Notes under the pieces: generated by a model
Told to the model about the DNA's origin: nothing
The model's database searches: none
The model's input: only the letters and a program-made list of their open reading frames with translations
From: Bemisia tabaci
Lineage: Eukaryota > Arthropoda > Insecta > Hemiptera > Aleyrodidae
Assembly: GCF_918797505.1 (NCBI RefSeq)
Contig: NC_092795.1
Coordinates: 5,179,434-5,243,433, forward strand
Direction: 5' to 3'
Length of the DNA: 64,000 nt
Made by a program: the position numbers and the translations under genes
Shown: positions 32,965 to 41,590 of the stretch, piece after piece
Position numbering within the stretch: the first letter of the stretch is position 1
Layout of the letters: every line of letters starts with the position of its first letter

Positions 32965-33311
32965 GAGGGCGTAAAAGGCGCTTTTATATAGCGCTCTCTG
33001 GTGCTCTGTGACACCTAGCCGCCAAAGTCCCCTATCCTCCTAAAGCCCTTCAGGGAGTTGGCAACCCTTATTTCTTCTAAAACCTCCTGTCGCCACCCTG
33101 GGCGTCCCCTTCGTCTCCTCTCAGGAGGAACCGAATCAAGCACCTTCTTCGGCAGCCCTTCGTCCGTCATTCTACTGACATGACCATACCAGACGAGCTT
33201 TCTGGTCAAGACGTCGAATACGATATCATTTTCGCCTCCCATGATCTGACGTGCTCTTTCATTGCGGATCCGATCTCTCCTAGAAATTCCTGCGTACATC
33301 CTACTTTTCAA
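32965..33311 (-). pseudogene. LINE reverse-transcriptase C-terminal tail, 5'-truncated (LINE copy 1)
   Basis: The minus-strand frame 33311-33015 (98 codons) encodes the characteristic tail that follows the reverse transcriptase in many insect LINE ORF2 proteins: SRRDRIRNERARQIMG at about residues 10-25, then LVWYGHVSRM, GLPKKVLDSVPPERRRRGRP and WRQEVLEE. Polymerase and endonuclease domains are absent, so the copy is 5'-truncated, as is usual for LINEs. The frame starts abruptly beside S1, and I see no native start codon context. After the stop the 3' untranslated end (AGAGCGCTATATAAAAGCGC in minus orientation) is shared with the copies at 35822 and 46620. The frame is open but cannot make a working enzyme. 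The LINE clade cannot be fixed from this part alone. Confidence 0.85.
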
Positions 33312-33326
33312 AAATTTTCATTGACT

Positions 33327-33625
33327 AGGGTGTCTACTAATACAGGCTGACCAAAAATCAGTACCCTTATAGTACTTTTTCCGTACATTCCCAAGAAATT
33401 CAGTACCTCCTCAACAAAAAAATTCAGTACTTTTTCAGTACCTCCAATGCGGACGAAATTCGAAAAATTTCAAAAATTTGGATTCCTCGCTTAATTGCGA
33501 CAAAAATGACAAAAATTTCGGACCTTTTTGCAGAATTTCTGCACTTTTTCAGTACTTCCGGATCGCCCTTAAAAAATCAGTGCTATTTCTGGACTTTCCG
33601 GAAATTCCGGACTTGTAGACACCCT
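33327..33625. mobile_element. Family S element, copy 1
   Basis: AGGGTGTCTA at the left and TAGACACCCT at the right. The interior is a degenerate series of TCAGTACC/CAGTACTTTTTC phrases and a TTCCGGAAATTCCGGA palindrome near the right end. Flanking octamers CATTGACT and GTATGACT agree at the last five positions, weakly consistent with an 8-bp target duplication. Confidence 0.75.
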
Positions 33626-33914
33626 GTATGACTTTTAAGTTTCATGGATTGGACAGGAAAAAAGCGACGAAATTTCACATCTCTGTTGTTTCGTACTTGA
33701 ACTGAGTTGCACGGAACTTTTATTCGAAGGTACGTTATTGGTGGGACATGAGGCGGGGCGAGCTCGGCTCCGATGCGGTTCCGCTGCCACGAATTAAAGC
33801 GATCCACCCTCCGAGTTATTTTTATGCGAGTTTTATTCCGAGCTCCTTAGATGGAGTGATTTATGTCCCATTTTTGATTTCCGTCTCGCTCGAGAGGACC
33901 GTTAAAGGTAAATA

Positions 33915-34080
33915 CGGTGGCATTCTATGGATCCTATTCGATTGTGGTTCGATGCATCGTTTGGTTCAAAACAATAGAACACAACCCCAAACAAAAATTT
34001 TTGGACTTAAGTTGGAAAAGCTGGAATTGAGAAAATTCCTAACAAGTTTTCTTTTCATTGTCATTTGGTACTCAAATGAT
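33915..34080 (+). repeat. Family Y repeat, copy 1
   Basis: TTCGATTGTGGTTCGATGCA, TCGTTTGGTTCAAAACAATA, GAACACAACCCCAAACAAAA, TTGGAAAAGCTG, GAGAAAATTCCTAACAA follow the same order as the reverse complement of 51600-51745. Function unknown; no frame is conserved. Confidence 0.7.
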
Positions 34081-34199
34081 TAAAAAATCTATCACAAAAG
34101 ACCCGTTCCCTTAGATTTCTAAATTGACTTATGAGGCTGTGTCATCACCTGCTGGCCAAAATATCACAAGCGCCATGGGACGTTTCAAAATTTTCCGCT

Positions 34200-34448
34200 A
34201 CCATTTACCTTTTTTTTACAGAGAAATGGTTGTTTGAACCTGTTTGAAAATTTCACTGTATTTTATTTGTGCTGCCGATAAAATTCAGTAAAATTTTCTA
34301 ACAGATTCGTGTGAGATCTGAAGGAAAATCATTGAAATTTTCAGTGAAAAAGACAAAGATTCTCCTGATAAAAATGCAACTTTCCAGGAAAGATTTGGCA
34401 ACATTGAAAAGTAGTTACGTTCTTTCGCGAGGGAAACGGCGAATTCTA
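34200..34448. repeat. Family N, right-hand part
   Basis: GAAAATCATTGAAATTTTCA, GATTCTCCTGATAAAAATGC, GAAAGATTTGGCAACATTGA then AGTTACGTTCTTTCGCGAGG and GAAACGGCGAATT match N4 and N5. The left terminus was not found. Confidence 0.65.
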
Positions 34449-34915
34449 ATATCAACTCTTGAAAAACGGACTTTACCCACGGTCAATCTATATTTTTTCT
34501 CCTCCTTTGCAATTTGCATCGGCGCGGCGCAACGTAAAAAGCCGTATCGACGCCGCAGTCAAAGTGATCACGAGTCAAATGAAACATCCGCTAAGTGAGG
34601 CGGCGGTGTTAGCGGTTTTATTGCGCCCTCGTAATTAACGTTGGCCGTTTGCGTACTTGCATTTTACCGCGGGTAGCGTTACGCAAAATCTTGCTCATCA
34701 GTAGCCGATTCGCGCGTCAAACGGCCTCGGTTTGGGCGCACTGTGGACCGAGGGCGGACATTTGCAGCTCAACATTAAGGGTGGTATGGAACGAGGAGAA
34801 AAAAAGGAGATAATTCAAAGTGTAATGGAATTTCAAGATTCTGCGATCTATGGAAAGTGAAACATTCCTTTGAACTTGAAATTGCACTCGAGAAGATTAA
34901 TAGAAGAGCGCATGG
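34449..34915. other. Unassigned spacer
   Basis: CpG-containing segment 34515-34740, otherwise unremarkable. No repeat or gene recognised. Confidence 0.35.
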
Positions 34916-35221
34916 TGTCTTTGATACTACTGATTGGAGGAGGAAAATCTGGACATTTTGAAGCAGTAGTTATACTCCGAGAGTTCAATTGAGGAGGATA
35001 CGGCGTAAGTTTCAAGTCAAAAATGCTTAAGTTTTATGTTAAATTCAGGTTGTTGAATTAGGTTGAATTCAGACATGCACACGGAAAAAGAGCAGCAGTA
35101 ATCCTCAGTGGATTGCCTTGAAACTTCAAGACGCCGAATCTCCCTTAATTTCTGAGCTTCTAGGTCAAACTTGCGTCAAAATGTCCTGATTTTCCTTTTA
35201 TATGCAGTAGTATCAAAGACA
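34916..35221. repeat. X foldback element
   Basis: TGTCTTTGATACTACTG at the left is mirrored by CAGTAGTATCAAAGACA at the right. AAAATCTGGACATTTTGA faces TCAAAATGTCCTGATTTT, and GATACGGCG...TTTCAAG faces CTTGAAACTTCAAGACGCCG. Loop near 35010-35110. Confidence 0.7.
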
Positions 35222-35392
35222 TCCTGAGAAAATTGAACGAATACCGCGCGTAGCTTGTTCCCAAGGCCCTTAAAGGGCTATTTCTATTGAGAACTCAAAA
35301 TCGCCAGTTTTGACCTTTATCCTTGAATTTGGCTCTCCTGATAAATTTGCTCCCGGAAGATGACATCCCCTGATACCATTAACCCCCTTAAA

Positions 35393-35532
35393 GGAACTAT
35401 ATTTTGCAATTAGGAACTACAAAATCCAGCTCACCTGCACCTGAGAAACAATGTAAGTGTCATTAGTTTCCATGTGCTGATAAGTGTTTTTAAAGTAAGT
35501 CAGATACTGTAGTTCCGAATGGCAAAATGGAC
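35393..35532. mobile_element. Family D foldback, diverged
   Basis: GGAACTATATTTTGCAATTA then GGAACTACAAAATCC pairs with ACTGTAGTTCCGAATGGCAA then AATGG. ATTAGTTTCCATGTGC is retained in the middle. Its right end overlaps the start of the next C element in TGGACC. Confidence 0.75.
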
Positions 35533-35779
35533 CCCGTTAAGCAGAAAGGAACCAAGCTACATCAGCTTTTGCCAAATTTTTAGGCACTTAAATTTTTTAA
35601 ATGAAAACGGTTGCGCGAATCTTCGTGCAAATTTCAGTGGATTTTCTGCATAGCACGAAGCAAATTCCTTAAAATTTTCAAAGGAATCCGCACAAACGTT
35701 CTCTTTTAAAAAATTAAATTTCCCAGTTGAATTCGGCAATAACTGATGTGGCTTGGTTCCTTTCTGCTAAACGCGGTCC
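35528..35779. mobile_element. Family C MITE, copy 3
   Basis: Left TGGACCCCGTTAAGCAGAAA then GGAACCAAGCTACATCAGCT. Right AACTGATGTGGCTTGGTTCC then TTTCTGCTAAACGCGGTCC. The CCTTTGAAAATTTT block is present in inverse orientation (AAAATTTTCAAAGGAATCCG). Confidence 0.85.
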
Positions 35780-35821
35780 GAACATTAAGCTTAACTTAAA
35801 GTGAATTAATCAAGTTTGTCA

Positions 35822-36288
35822 AACAAGCACCGAATATATGACTCCATCGTTAAAAGTATCGTGCTCTATGGTAGTGAAGTGTGGCCTTCCTTTGACGAAA
35901 AGAACGCAAGAAATGTTGAGGGCAACTGAAATGGATTTTTGGCGGCGATCTGCCGAGATTTCGAGACGGGACCGTGTCCGTAATGAGAGAATTCGCCAGG
36001 TGATGAAGGTTGAGAAAGATATCGTGCACGACGTCATGTCCAGGCAGTTATGCTGGTATGGACAATGGACATGTGCAAAGAATGTCGGAAGAGAGGTTGC
36101 CCAAACAAGTTTTGGATTGGGTACCACCTGGGAAGAGGCGACGGGGACGTCCCGTAAAGGGTTGGCGGCAGGGCGTTAACGAAGAGATGTTGCGGTGTCA
36201 GTTGCCCGATAACCTCTGGGAAGACAGGCATATGTGGCGTTTGGGTGTCGTAGAACGCCAGAGTGCGTTATAAAGCGACTTTATATAT
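35822..36288 (+). pseudogene. LINE reverse-transcriptase C-terminal region, frameshifted (LINE copy 2)
   Basis: The translated remnant moves through all three plus frames. From 35822 it reads RIYDSIVKSIVLYGSEVW, the conserved block after the RT palm. From about 35895, in a second frame, comes MLRATEMDFWRRSAEISRRD, RVRNERIRQVM and QLCWYG. From about 36060, in a third frame, comes HVQRMSEERLPKQVLDWVPP, GKRRRGRP and WRLGVVERQ, ending just before 36273. Two frameshifts make it non-functional. The 3' end is GCGTTATAAAGCGAC plus a short TA tail. ATCAAGTTTGTCA (35809-35821) and ATCAAGTTTATCA (36289-36301) bound it as a 13-bp target duplication with one mismatch, so it inserted already 5'-truncated. 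Confidence 0.9.
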
Positions 36289-36301
36289 ATCAAGTTTATC
36301 A

Positions 36302-36679
36302 GAAAATACAATTATTGAAAATTCAAAGTATGCGGAGACCTTGGCGCTTCTGATTCCAAAAACAGCGGCGTGAGCCGGAATTGCGGTGAAATGGCCGGTG
36401 GAGAGGGGGGGGGGGGGGCGTGATAACTCGAGCGGCGAGTGGATAAGTGGCGCGTTGAAAACACCTGGCTCAAGCGCCTCGTCTGGCCGGGCGGTAATTG
36501 ATAGGGCACGGAGCCAGGGCGGCCCTGTACCCCCCGGAGCCGGGTCGAGTGCGTTGCGGGTTGCATGCCACAAGTGCTCCGGCCCGTGCCCCGCAACCCT
36601 TTAACCTCCGTTCAACCCCCGAACCCACCGACACCCCGTTTCCTCTAGCCTCTCAACTGACTGGGTCAAACCCATCCTC
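36302..36679. other. GC-rich spacer with 14-G run
   Basis: A G run at 36405-36418 is followed by a CpG-rich segment to about 36620. No gene recognised. Confidence 0.4.
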
Positions 36680-37116
36680 CGCACGGTGGATCGAGTCAAT
36701 TAGAGAGGTCGGACATGAAATTTTTCACAAAAAATGCGAATTTTGAGAATTATTTCGTCACATTTTAAAGTTCAAGGGGTGCTCCAAGAAGAAAAATTTA
36801 GGAGAAAACCATTAGATCCACTTTTAAAACCTCAAAGTTTTGTATAAACAGAGTTATAAGCACCAACCAATTGCGGTGAACGCACGGTCGTAAGACGAGA
36901 TGTTGAAGTTTTTTAGCCAACGTGCGTAAAAACAGCATATCTCTTTGAGGGGAAAATTGTGCTTATGTGTGAGCTTTTTTCCCTCTCTAATGAGATTTCA
37001 GCTTTAAGCTGAATTTTTTACGCACGTTGGCTAAAAAACTCCAACATCTAGAGTTATAAGCGTCTAAAGTTTCCAAATTTTGTCCGACCTCTCCTATTGA
37101 CTCGATTCACGGTGCG
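36680..37116. mobile_element. Family F MITE interrupted by family H
   Basis: Left GCACGGTGGATCGAGTCAAT then AGAGAGGTCGGACATGAAAT. Right AATTTTGTCCGACCTCTCCT then ATTGACTCGATTCACGGTGC. Without the insert at 36862-37050 the element would be about 240 bp, the family length. Confidence 0.85.
36862..37050. mobile_element. Family H foldback, copy 1, inside F
   Basis: ATTGCGGTGAACGCACGGTC starts the insert. GATGTTGAAGTTTTTTAGCC then AACGTGCGTAAAAA pairs with TTTTTTACGCACGTTGGCTA then AAAAACTCCAACATC. It is flanked by two copies of GAGTTATAAGC (36851-36861 and 37051-37061), an 11-bp direct repeat consistent with a target duplication. Confidence 0.8.
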
Positions 37117-37200
37117 TAACCTTCGACCAACCGCGACCAGAATAATCGTATGACATGATTTTCAAAGACTTTCAAGTATCAATCGAAAAATTTAGGCATT

Positions 37201-37505
37201 ACCCAAGTAGCAGTGATCGCGATAAATAGCGATTTTATCGGTTGGTTATCGCGATTATATTGGTGGCAATATATCGAAATATTATCGCATTAAAAATCGC
37301 GATGGATGGCAATTAGATCGCTACAAATCGCAATTTTTGTTCGATAAAATCGTGATCAATTTTTGTCGATAAAATCGAAATTAAATCGCCATTTATCGCG
37401 ATTTTGATTTCGAAAGTATCGCGATGAAAAGTCGGGCGATAAAAGGATAACCGCTCAGATGTTGATGATCCTGGCGATTTTTCCGTTGAGAAATGCTACT
37501 TGGGT
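37201..37505. mobile_element. R1 element built of ATCGCGAT words
   Basis: Perfect 12-bp inverted termini ACCCAAGTAGCA and TGCTACTTGGGT bound 305 bp. The self-complementary 8-mer ATCGCGAT occurs five times inside, with many near variants (ATCGCAAT, ATCGTGAT, TCGATAAAATCG, TATCGAAA). No frame. No second copy in this window. Confidence 0.75.
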
Positions 37506-37928
37506 TCTCGGTAAAAAGGCGTATGAGGTTTGCATTGCTGCTAAAATTATGAAATTTTGCAATGAGTTTGCGGCAGATGAAATGCATTCACAGTCAACTT
37601 ACTGCCTTACAATAGTGAGGAAAAACTCGAGGCGAATTCAGGGAAAAACTCATATCAGAACTGTCGAATAAGTTACTTCCAACTAGAAAACTACGTTGCA
37701 CAATCTTAGCAGCATTGAAAGTCTCATATGCCTTTTTACCAAAAAATGTCTCAATTCTTGGATAGTTTTGGTCAAAGTATCGAAAGCGAACTCCAGCATT
37801 CCGCGTTATATAAGGAACGAGGCAACGTTGGAATGCTCACACGGCGTCAAAACACAGCATAGCCTTTTAAGCTGTATTACTCGATAACGCGATTATTCTA
37901 GCGCGAGTTCGAGTAATCGCGCCAAACG
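37506..37928. other. Unassigned spacer with small hairpin
   Basis: At 37874-37917, ATTACTCG...CGAGTAAT forms a short hairpin just before the L array. Otherwise nothing recognised. Confidence 0.35.
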
Positions 37929-38133
37929 GTGCGGCCAGCGTTAAACGCACCTATAGTAGCGCCTGCAAGACTGCAAGAATACTTCACGCGTTGCGCCAAA
38001 CAGTGCGGTCGGCGGCCAGCCCATATTAGCGCCTACAAGACTACATGAATACTTCTTGCATTGCGCCAAACGCAGTGCAGTCGGTCAGTTGGCGAGGAAC
38101 GCATATTAGCGCCCACAAGACTATAAGAATGCT
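37929..38133 (-). repeat. Family L tandem array, three units
   Basis: Units start at 37929, 38003 and 38075 (spacing 74 and 72 bp). Each runs GTGCRGYC, ATAKTAGCGCC, ACAAGACT, AGAATACTTC and (first two) TTGCGCCAAAC. The orientation is opposite to the arrays in K1 and K2. No coding potential. Confidence 0.8.
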
Positions 38134-38309
38134 GTAGGACTGCCTGTCACTATTTTGACTTTCAGCTCCAGTTTTAACCACAATTAAAGGGAAAATATGT
38201 ATCCTCATTGTAACGATTCAGAAACTCGGATGATATTTAATTTTTTTAAGTGCGCCGTTCTCGGGACGGCGCGCTTTTTGCAATCGGCAAAAAAAAAAAA
38301 TGCATAACT

Positions 38310-38389
38310 CTCTTCAAAAGCACATGTTTTATTCGAGGAAATTTGGAAACTCTCGAATGTTCATACGGCGTTCTTCCTTAGCACGGCAG
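38310..38389. mobile_element. Family A fragment (right end)
   Basis: CGAGGAAATTTGGAAACTCT then CATACGGCGTTCTTCCTTAG and CACGGCAG. The left half is absent, replaced by a poly-A run. Confidence 0.8.
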
Positions 38390-38756
38390 AATGGGTAAAG
38401 TAATTTTTCAGGGAGGGATTGTCTACCTATGTTACTTGTGTAATTTATAGAATTCTGGCATCAATGCAACTTTGTGTGGAACAACATCCAAGATTCTGTA
38501 GAAGGAGAGCAGCTGTCGGTGCGCCCCGCGCAACAAGCAGGGAGCAGGGCTGCAGAGCGTGGAGCGATTGTAATCGATACTTGAGCTCCCTACTTTCTCC
38601 CGACTTCATACTTGAACAACCACCTGTTTCGGGGATCTCGTTCCCTCCTGCCACCCGCATGGATCATTCCAGAGAGCCGAGGTGTCCTGGATCCCTCCGC
38701 ATACTCGACAGTAACGAAGATGACATGACAAGGAACCAAGTCCAGAATCGAAGGGC
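38390..38756. other. Unassigned spacer
   Basis: Open in one plus frame for 129 codons (38419-38808), but this frame runs into the F element and shows no domain. Treated as chance. Confidence 0.35.
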
Positions 38757-38990
38757 CACACAGTGGATCGAGTCGATCAGAGAGGTCGGATATGAAATTC
38801 CTGACTAAAACTGCAAAGTTTGATGTATATTTTGCCAAATTCTAAATTTAAAGGGGTGCCTCCAGAAGAAAATTTCACGAGGAAATCAATGGAACCAGCT
38901 TTAGAATCTCAAATTTTTGTAAAGACGGAGTTATAAGCTTTCAATGTTTTCAAACTTTGTCCGACCTCTCTAGTTGACACACACTGTGGG
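38757..38990. mobile_element. Family F MITE, copy 4
   Basis: CACACAGTGGATCGAGTCGA then AGAGAGGTCGGATATGAAAT; interior AAAGGGGTGCCTCCAGAAGA; right CAAACTTTGTCCGACCTCTC then TAGTTGACACACACTGTG. About 234 bp. Confidence 0.85.
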
Positions 38991-39036
38991 CTGTGTGGCT
39001 TTGGGCTGTGTGGCTGTGTGGTTACACTGTGGGCCA
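38983..39036. repeat. GGCTGTGTG short tandem repeat
   Basis: TGGGCTGTGTGGC repeats imperfectly right at the end of the F element, possibly slippage at its terminus. Confidence 0.8.
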
Positions 39037-39094
39037 TTCAGCGAATCAGCCAAGATCCTTTGGATTCCACGATTTCACCAACCGCACTTAGGGC

Positions 39095-39355
39095 TTAATT
39101 GAGAGGCTTGGAGGACGAGGTGCAAAGATGCAGTTTTTTTTAAAAAAAACTGAGATATTAATTATTTCAATTAAAACTAATCTTAATGTACATTCTGTGA
39201 TTAATTCGCTCCCGAATTCCAAAATCCACTATCAAAAAGTCAGTTTGAACTTTCTTTCCGTAAAGGATCCATGTAATCTCGAAACTTCAAATACGTATTT
39301 TTCGAAGTGGCAAAAACTGCACTTGTGCACCCTGTCCTCCAAGCCTCTCAATTAA
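39095..39355. repeat. V foldback element
   Basis: TTAATTGAGAGGCTTGGAGG then ACGAGGTGCAAAGATGCAGT pairs with ACTGCACTTGTGCACCCTGT then CCTCCAAGCCTCTCAATTAA. The arms are about 44 bp with a large AT-rich centre. Total 261 bp. Confidence 0.8.
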
Positions 39356-40246
39356 ACTCTGAAGCCACTACTTAGATTGCACAAATCGTGTTTTGCGTGG
39401 AATGTCAATAAGAGAAAATACACCGTAATGCTTGAATTCGCTCCTTGTTTGGTGACCCATTTCTCAAATTCCTTACTTTACAGGAAAAACTTAATTTTGT
39501 TGATGTCGCTACACACTTAAAGGGAAAGTTCGGTTGCACGTCGGACATTCAGTCAACATGGAACACGGTAAAGTTCGGTTCGCAAAATCGAGTTATGCAC
39601 CTAACTTTCTGTTTGCATAAGCGAACTTGCGTTCAGCATCCGAAAATCTTATACGTGTCTTAGAATTTCAATGATCAGATACTGGAATTGCTGTCTACCC
39701 CTCCCCCCCCCCCCAAAAAAAAAAAAAATAATAATAAAATATTGGAGTAAAAGAAATGACAAGGATTCTGCCGGGCAAGAAAAGGAAATAGGCATCATCA
39801 CGGTTGTGCTTATAGCGCACACCCTCTCGAATGATGCTTCCGGGCTGGGTTGGTGTGAGAGAGGGCGATGGTCTAACCGCATTGACACAAATGCCCGCAT
39901 CGCGTCGGGGCTTCTCAAGTCTCACGTTCAGCGTTGCTAAGCCTCCGTAGAAAAACGAACGGGAACACTCGGGTGGCGGCAATTCATAAAACCGTGAGCG
40001 CCATCAGATGTTGCTACGATTGCGAGTGGTGTTGATCGACATGCACGAATAAAAGAACTTCCGCTTCGTATGAACTTTACACTGCGAATTTCCTCTACAT
40101 CTTGAATTTTCTAGACAAGGATGGCTAAGGAATGATACTGCCCATTTGCTAACTGACGAGTTTTCAGGACGAGAGAAAAACTTCACCAATTTTATAATTT
40201 TGAGGTTAGGTTTGTAATTTATTTTATACATTACAAAGTCACTACC
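39356..40246. other. Unassigned spacer with C12-A14 run
   Basis: 39703-39728 is twelve Cs followed by As. No repeat family or gene recognised in the rest. Confidence 0.35.
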
Positions 40247-40385
40247 CTGCCGTGCTAAGGTAAGACGCCGCATGAGCTTTCAGACGCTGCCATATTTCCT
40301 TCGATGAAAAGCGAATTTACTGGGAAAATTGTGAATATATTAAATTTTTAGCCACGTTTGTTCCTAAATTTAATTCTAAAACGCT
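40247..40385. mobile_element. Family A fragment (left half)
   Basis: CTGCCGTGCTAAGGTAAGAC then GCCGCATGAGCTTTCAGACG, the left inner arm and TTTAGCCACG. It stops where the O fragment begins. Confidence 0.75.
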
Positions 40386-40389
40386 CTAG

Positions 40390-40510
40390 GGGAGAAGGGG
40401 GGTCGAGGAGAGCGTTACGCCATTTTGTTTTTGCGGATAAAAGGACAGGGACCTACGTCAAAGAAGCGTTACAAGCACGCTTTAAGTTGAGAGTTCTCTA
40501 TGTATCATAG
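40390..40510. mobile_element. Family O fragment, copy 2
   Basis: GGGGAGAAGGGGGGTCGAGG then AGAGCGTTACGCCATTTTG and AAGAAGCGTTACAAGCACGC resemble 17290-17370. Confidence 0.5.
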
Positions 40511-41455
40511 CCTTTTCGGACAAGAGTTAAACCACACTCGATTGCAAGGAATCACTAATTCTGGTTAATCTGAAAAATTGCATATAATTGTACAATTAGT
40601 TTTCCTATTTAAATATGATCTTTTGCAGATGAGCCAGAAAGATACACTTTTTACTTGGATCTGGCAACATTGATGGCGAAGGCGGCTCATCCGACAGAAA
40701 AGAAATCAGGAAGAAACGACGGGGTGTGGCTAATGCGTCTTGCGTCGACTAAAATTTTAATTTTCGTGGTTTTTTAATTAGATGTTCAGTTTACTACAAA
40801 ATTTCTCAGGGTTTCATCTTTGATTGGATAGTAATTTGAGCCAAACACACTCTCGATTTGCATGAAAAAAGTCTGTGAAATATTCTGATGTCCGTCTAGA
40901 ATTTCCATTGTCTTTTGTCCTCGCCTCGAAACATGTACAAAGATCAAAACTGAAATTGACACGAGTTCCAAGTTACTGCTGTCGTGGAGAAAAAAAAAAA
41001 AATACAATATGGTGTTAAAGACAAAAATCCACCCGCAAATGATCGGTGGATGTATAAGCTTTTACACAACGACGACGCGTTCGAATGTAGGCGCTTGGAT
41101 ACAAATATTTTAACTCTTGGGAGCTCATCATTTTGCATATGCCATCAGTTGAAGGCGAATCAAAGTACGCTTCCCAAAAATCCTATGAACTCTCGATAGC
41201 GTCTACGGTCTGAAGACTCCTGTGATGCTACTAACGTTCAAGATGCGTTCTTGGTGATGTCCTTTTTTCTTCTTCTGCTTCTTTTCTTTTTTTTAAAAAA
41301 GGTAGTATGGTATTTGCCCTACACAAAAAATATAATATCTAAAGAAATTGTAATTTTCTTTTCCTTAGCCTCTAAATTCTAATGCATCAGTGTCTCTTTC
41401 GAAGGATTCTCTCTTCTAATCGCAGATTCTACGAACATATCTCGGCTGTTGGACT
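40511..41455. other. Repeat-poor stretch, part 1
   Basis: No repeat family of the window was found in 945 bp. A T-rich tract lies at 41262-41298. No convincing exon. Confidence 0.35.
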
Positions 41456-41590
41456 AATTGGATGTATTTACGCTAAAGGATTTTAGCACAGACGAATAAA
41501 ATCAAGCGAAGGAAAGGGTATCCTTTGTACAGAGTTCTTTTTTATTTGATTCAGTTGCGCATAGTTCTTTTTGGTGCAAATATGTTAAAG
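41456..41590. mobile_element. Probable degraded family E foldback
   Basis: TTGGATGTATTTACGCTAAA then GGATTTT faces GCGCATAGTTCTTTTTGGTG then CAAATATG, matching E arms with many changes. Confidence 0.45.

Noticed and set aside
37490..37850. Possible further family A copy around GGAATGCTCACACGGCG
   Set aside because: Only one inner motif resembles A; neither terminal inverted repeat is present.
37929..38133. L array as a tRNA-derived SINE or CRISPR-like array
   Set aside because: No A/B box pair or cloverleaf seen, units are directly adjacent without unique spacers, and the organism is eukaryotic.
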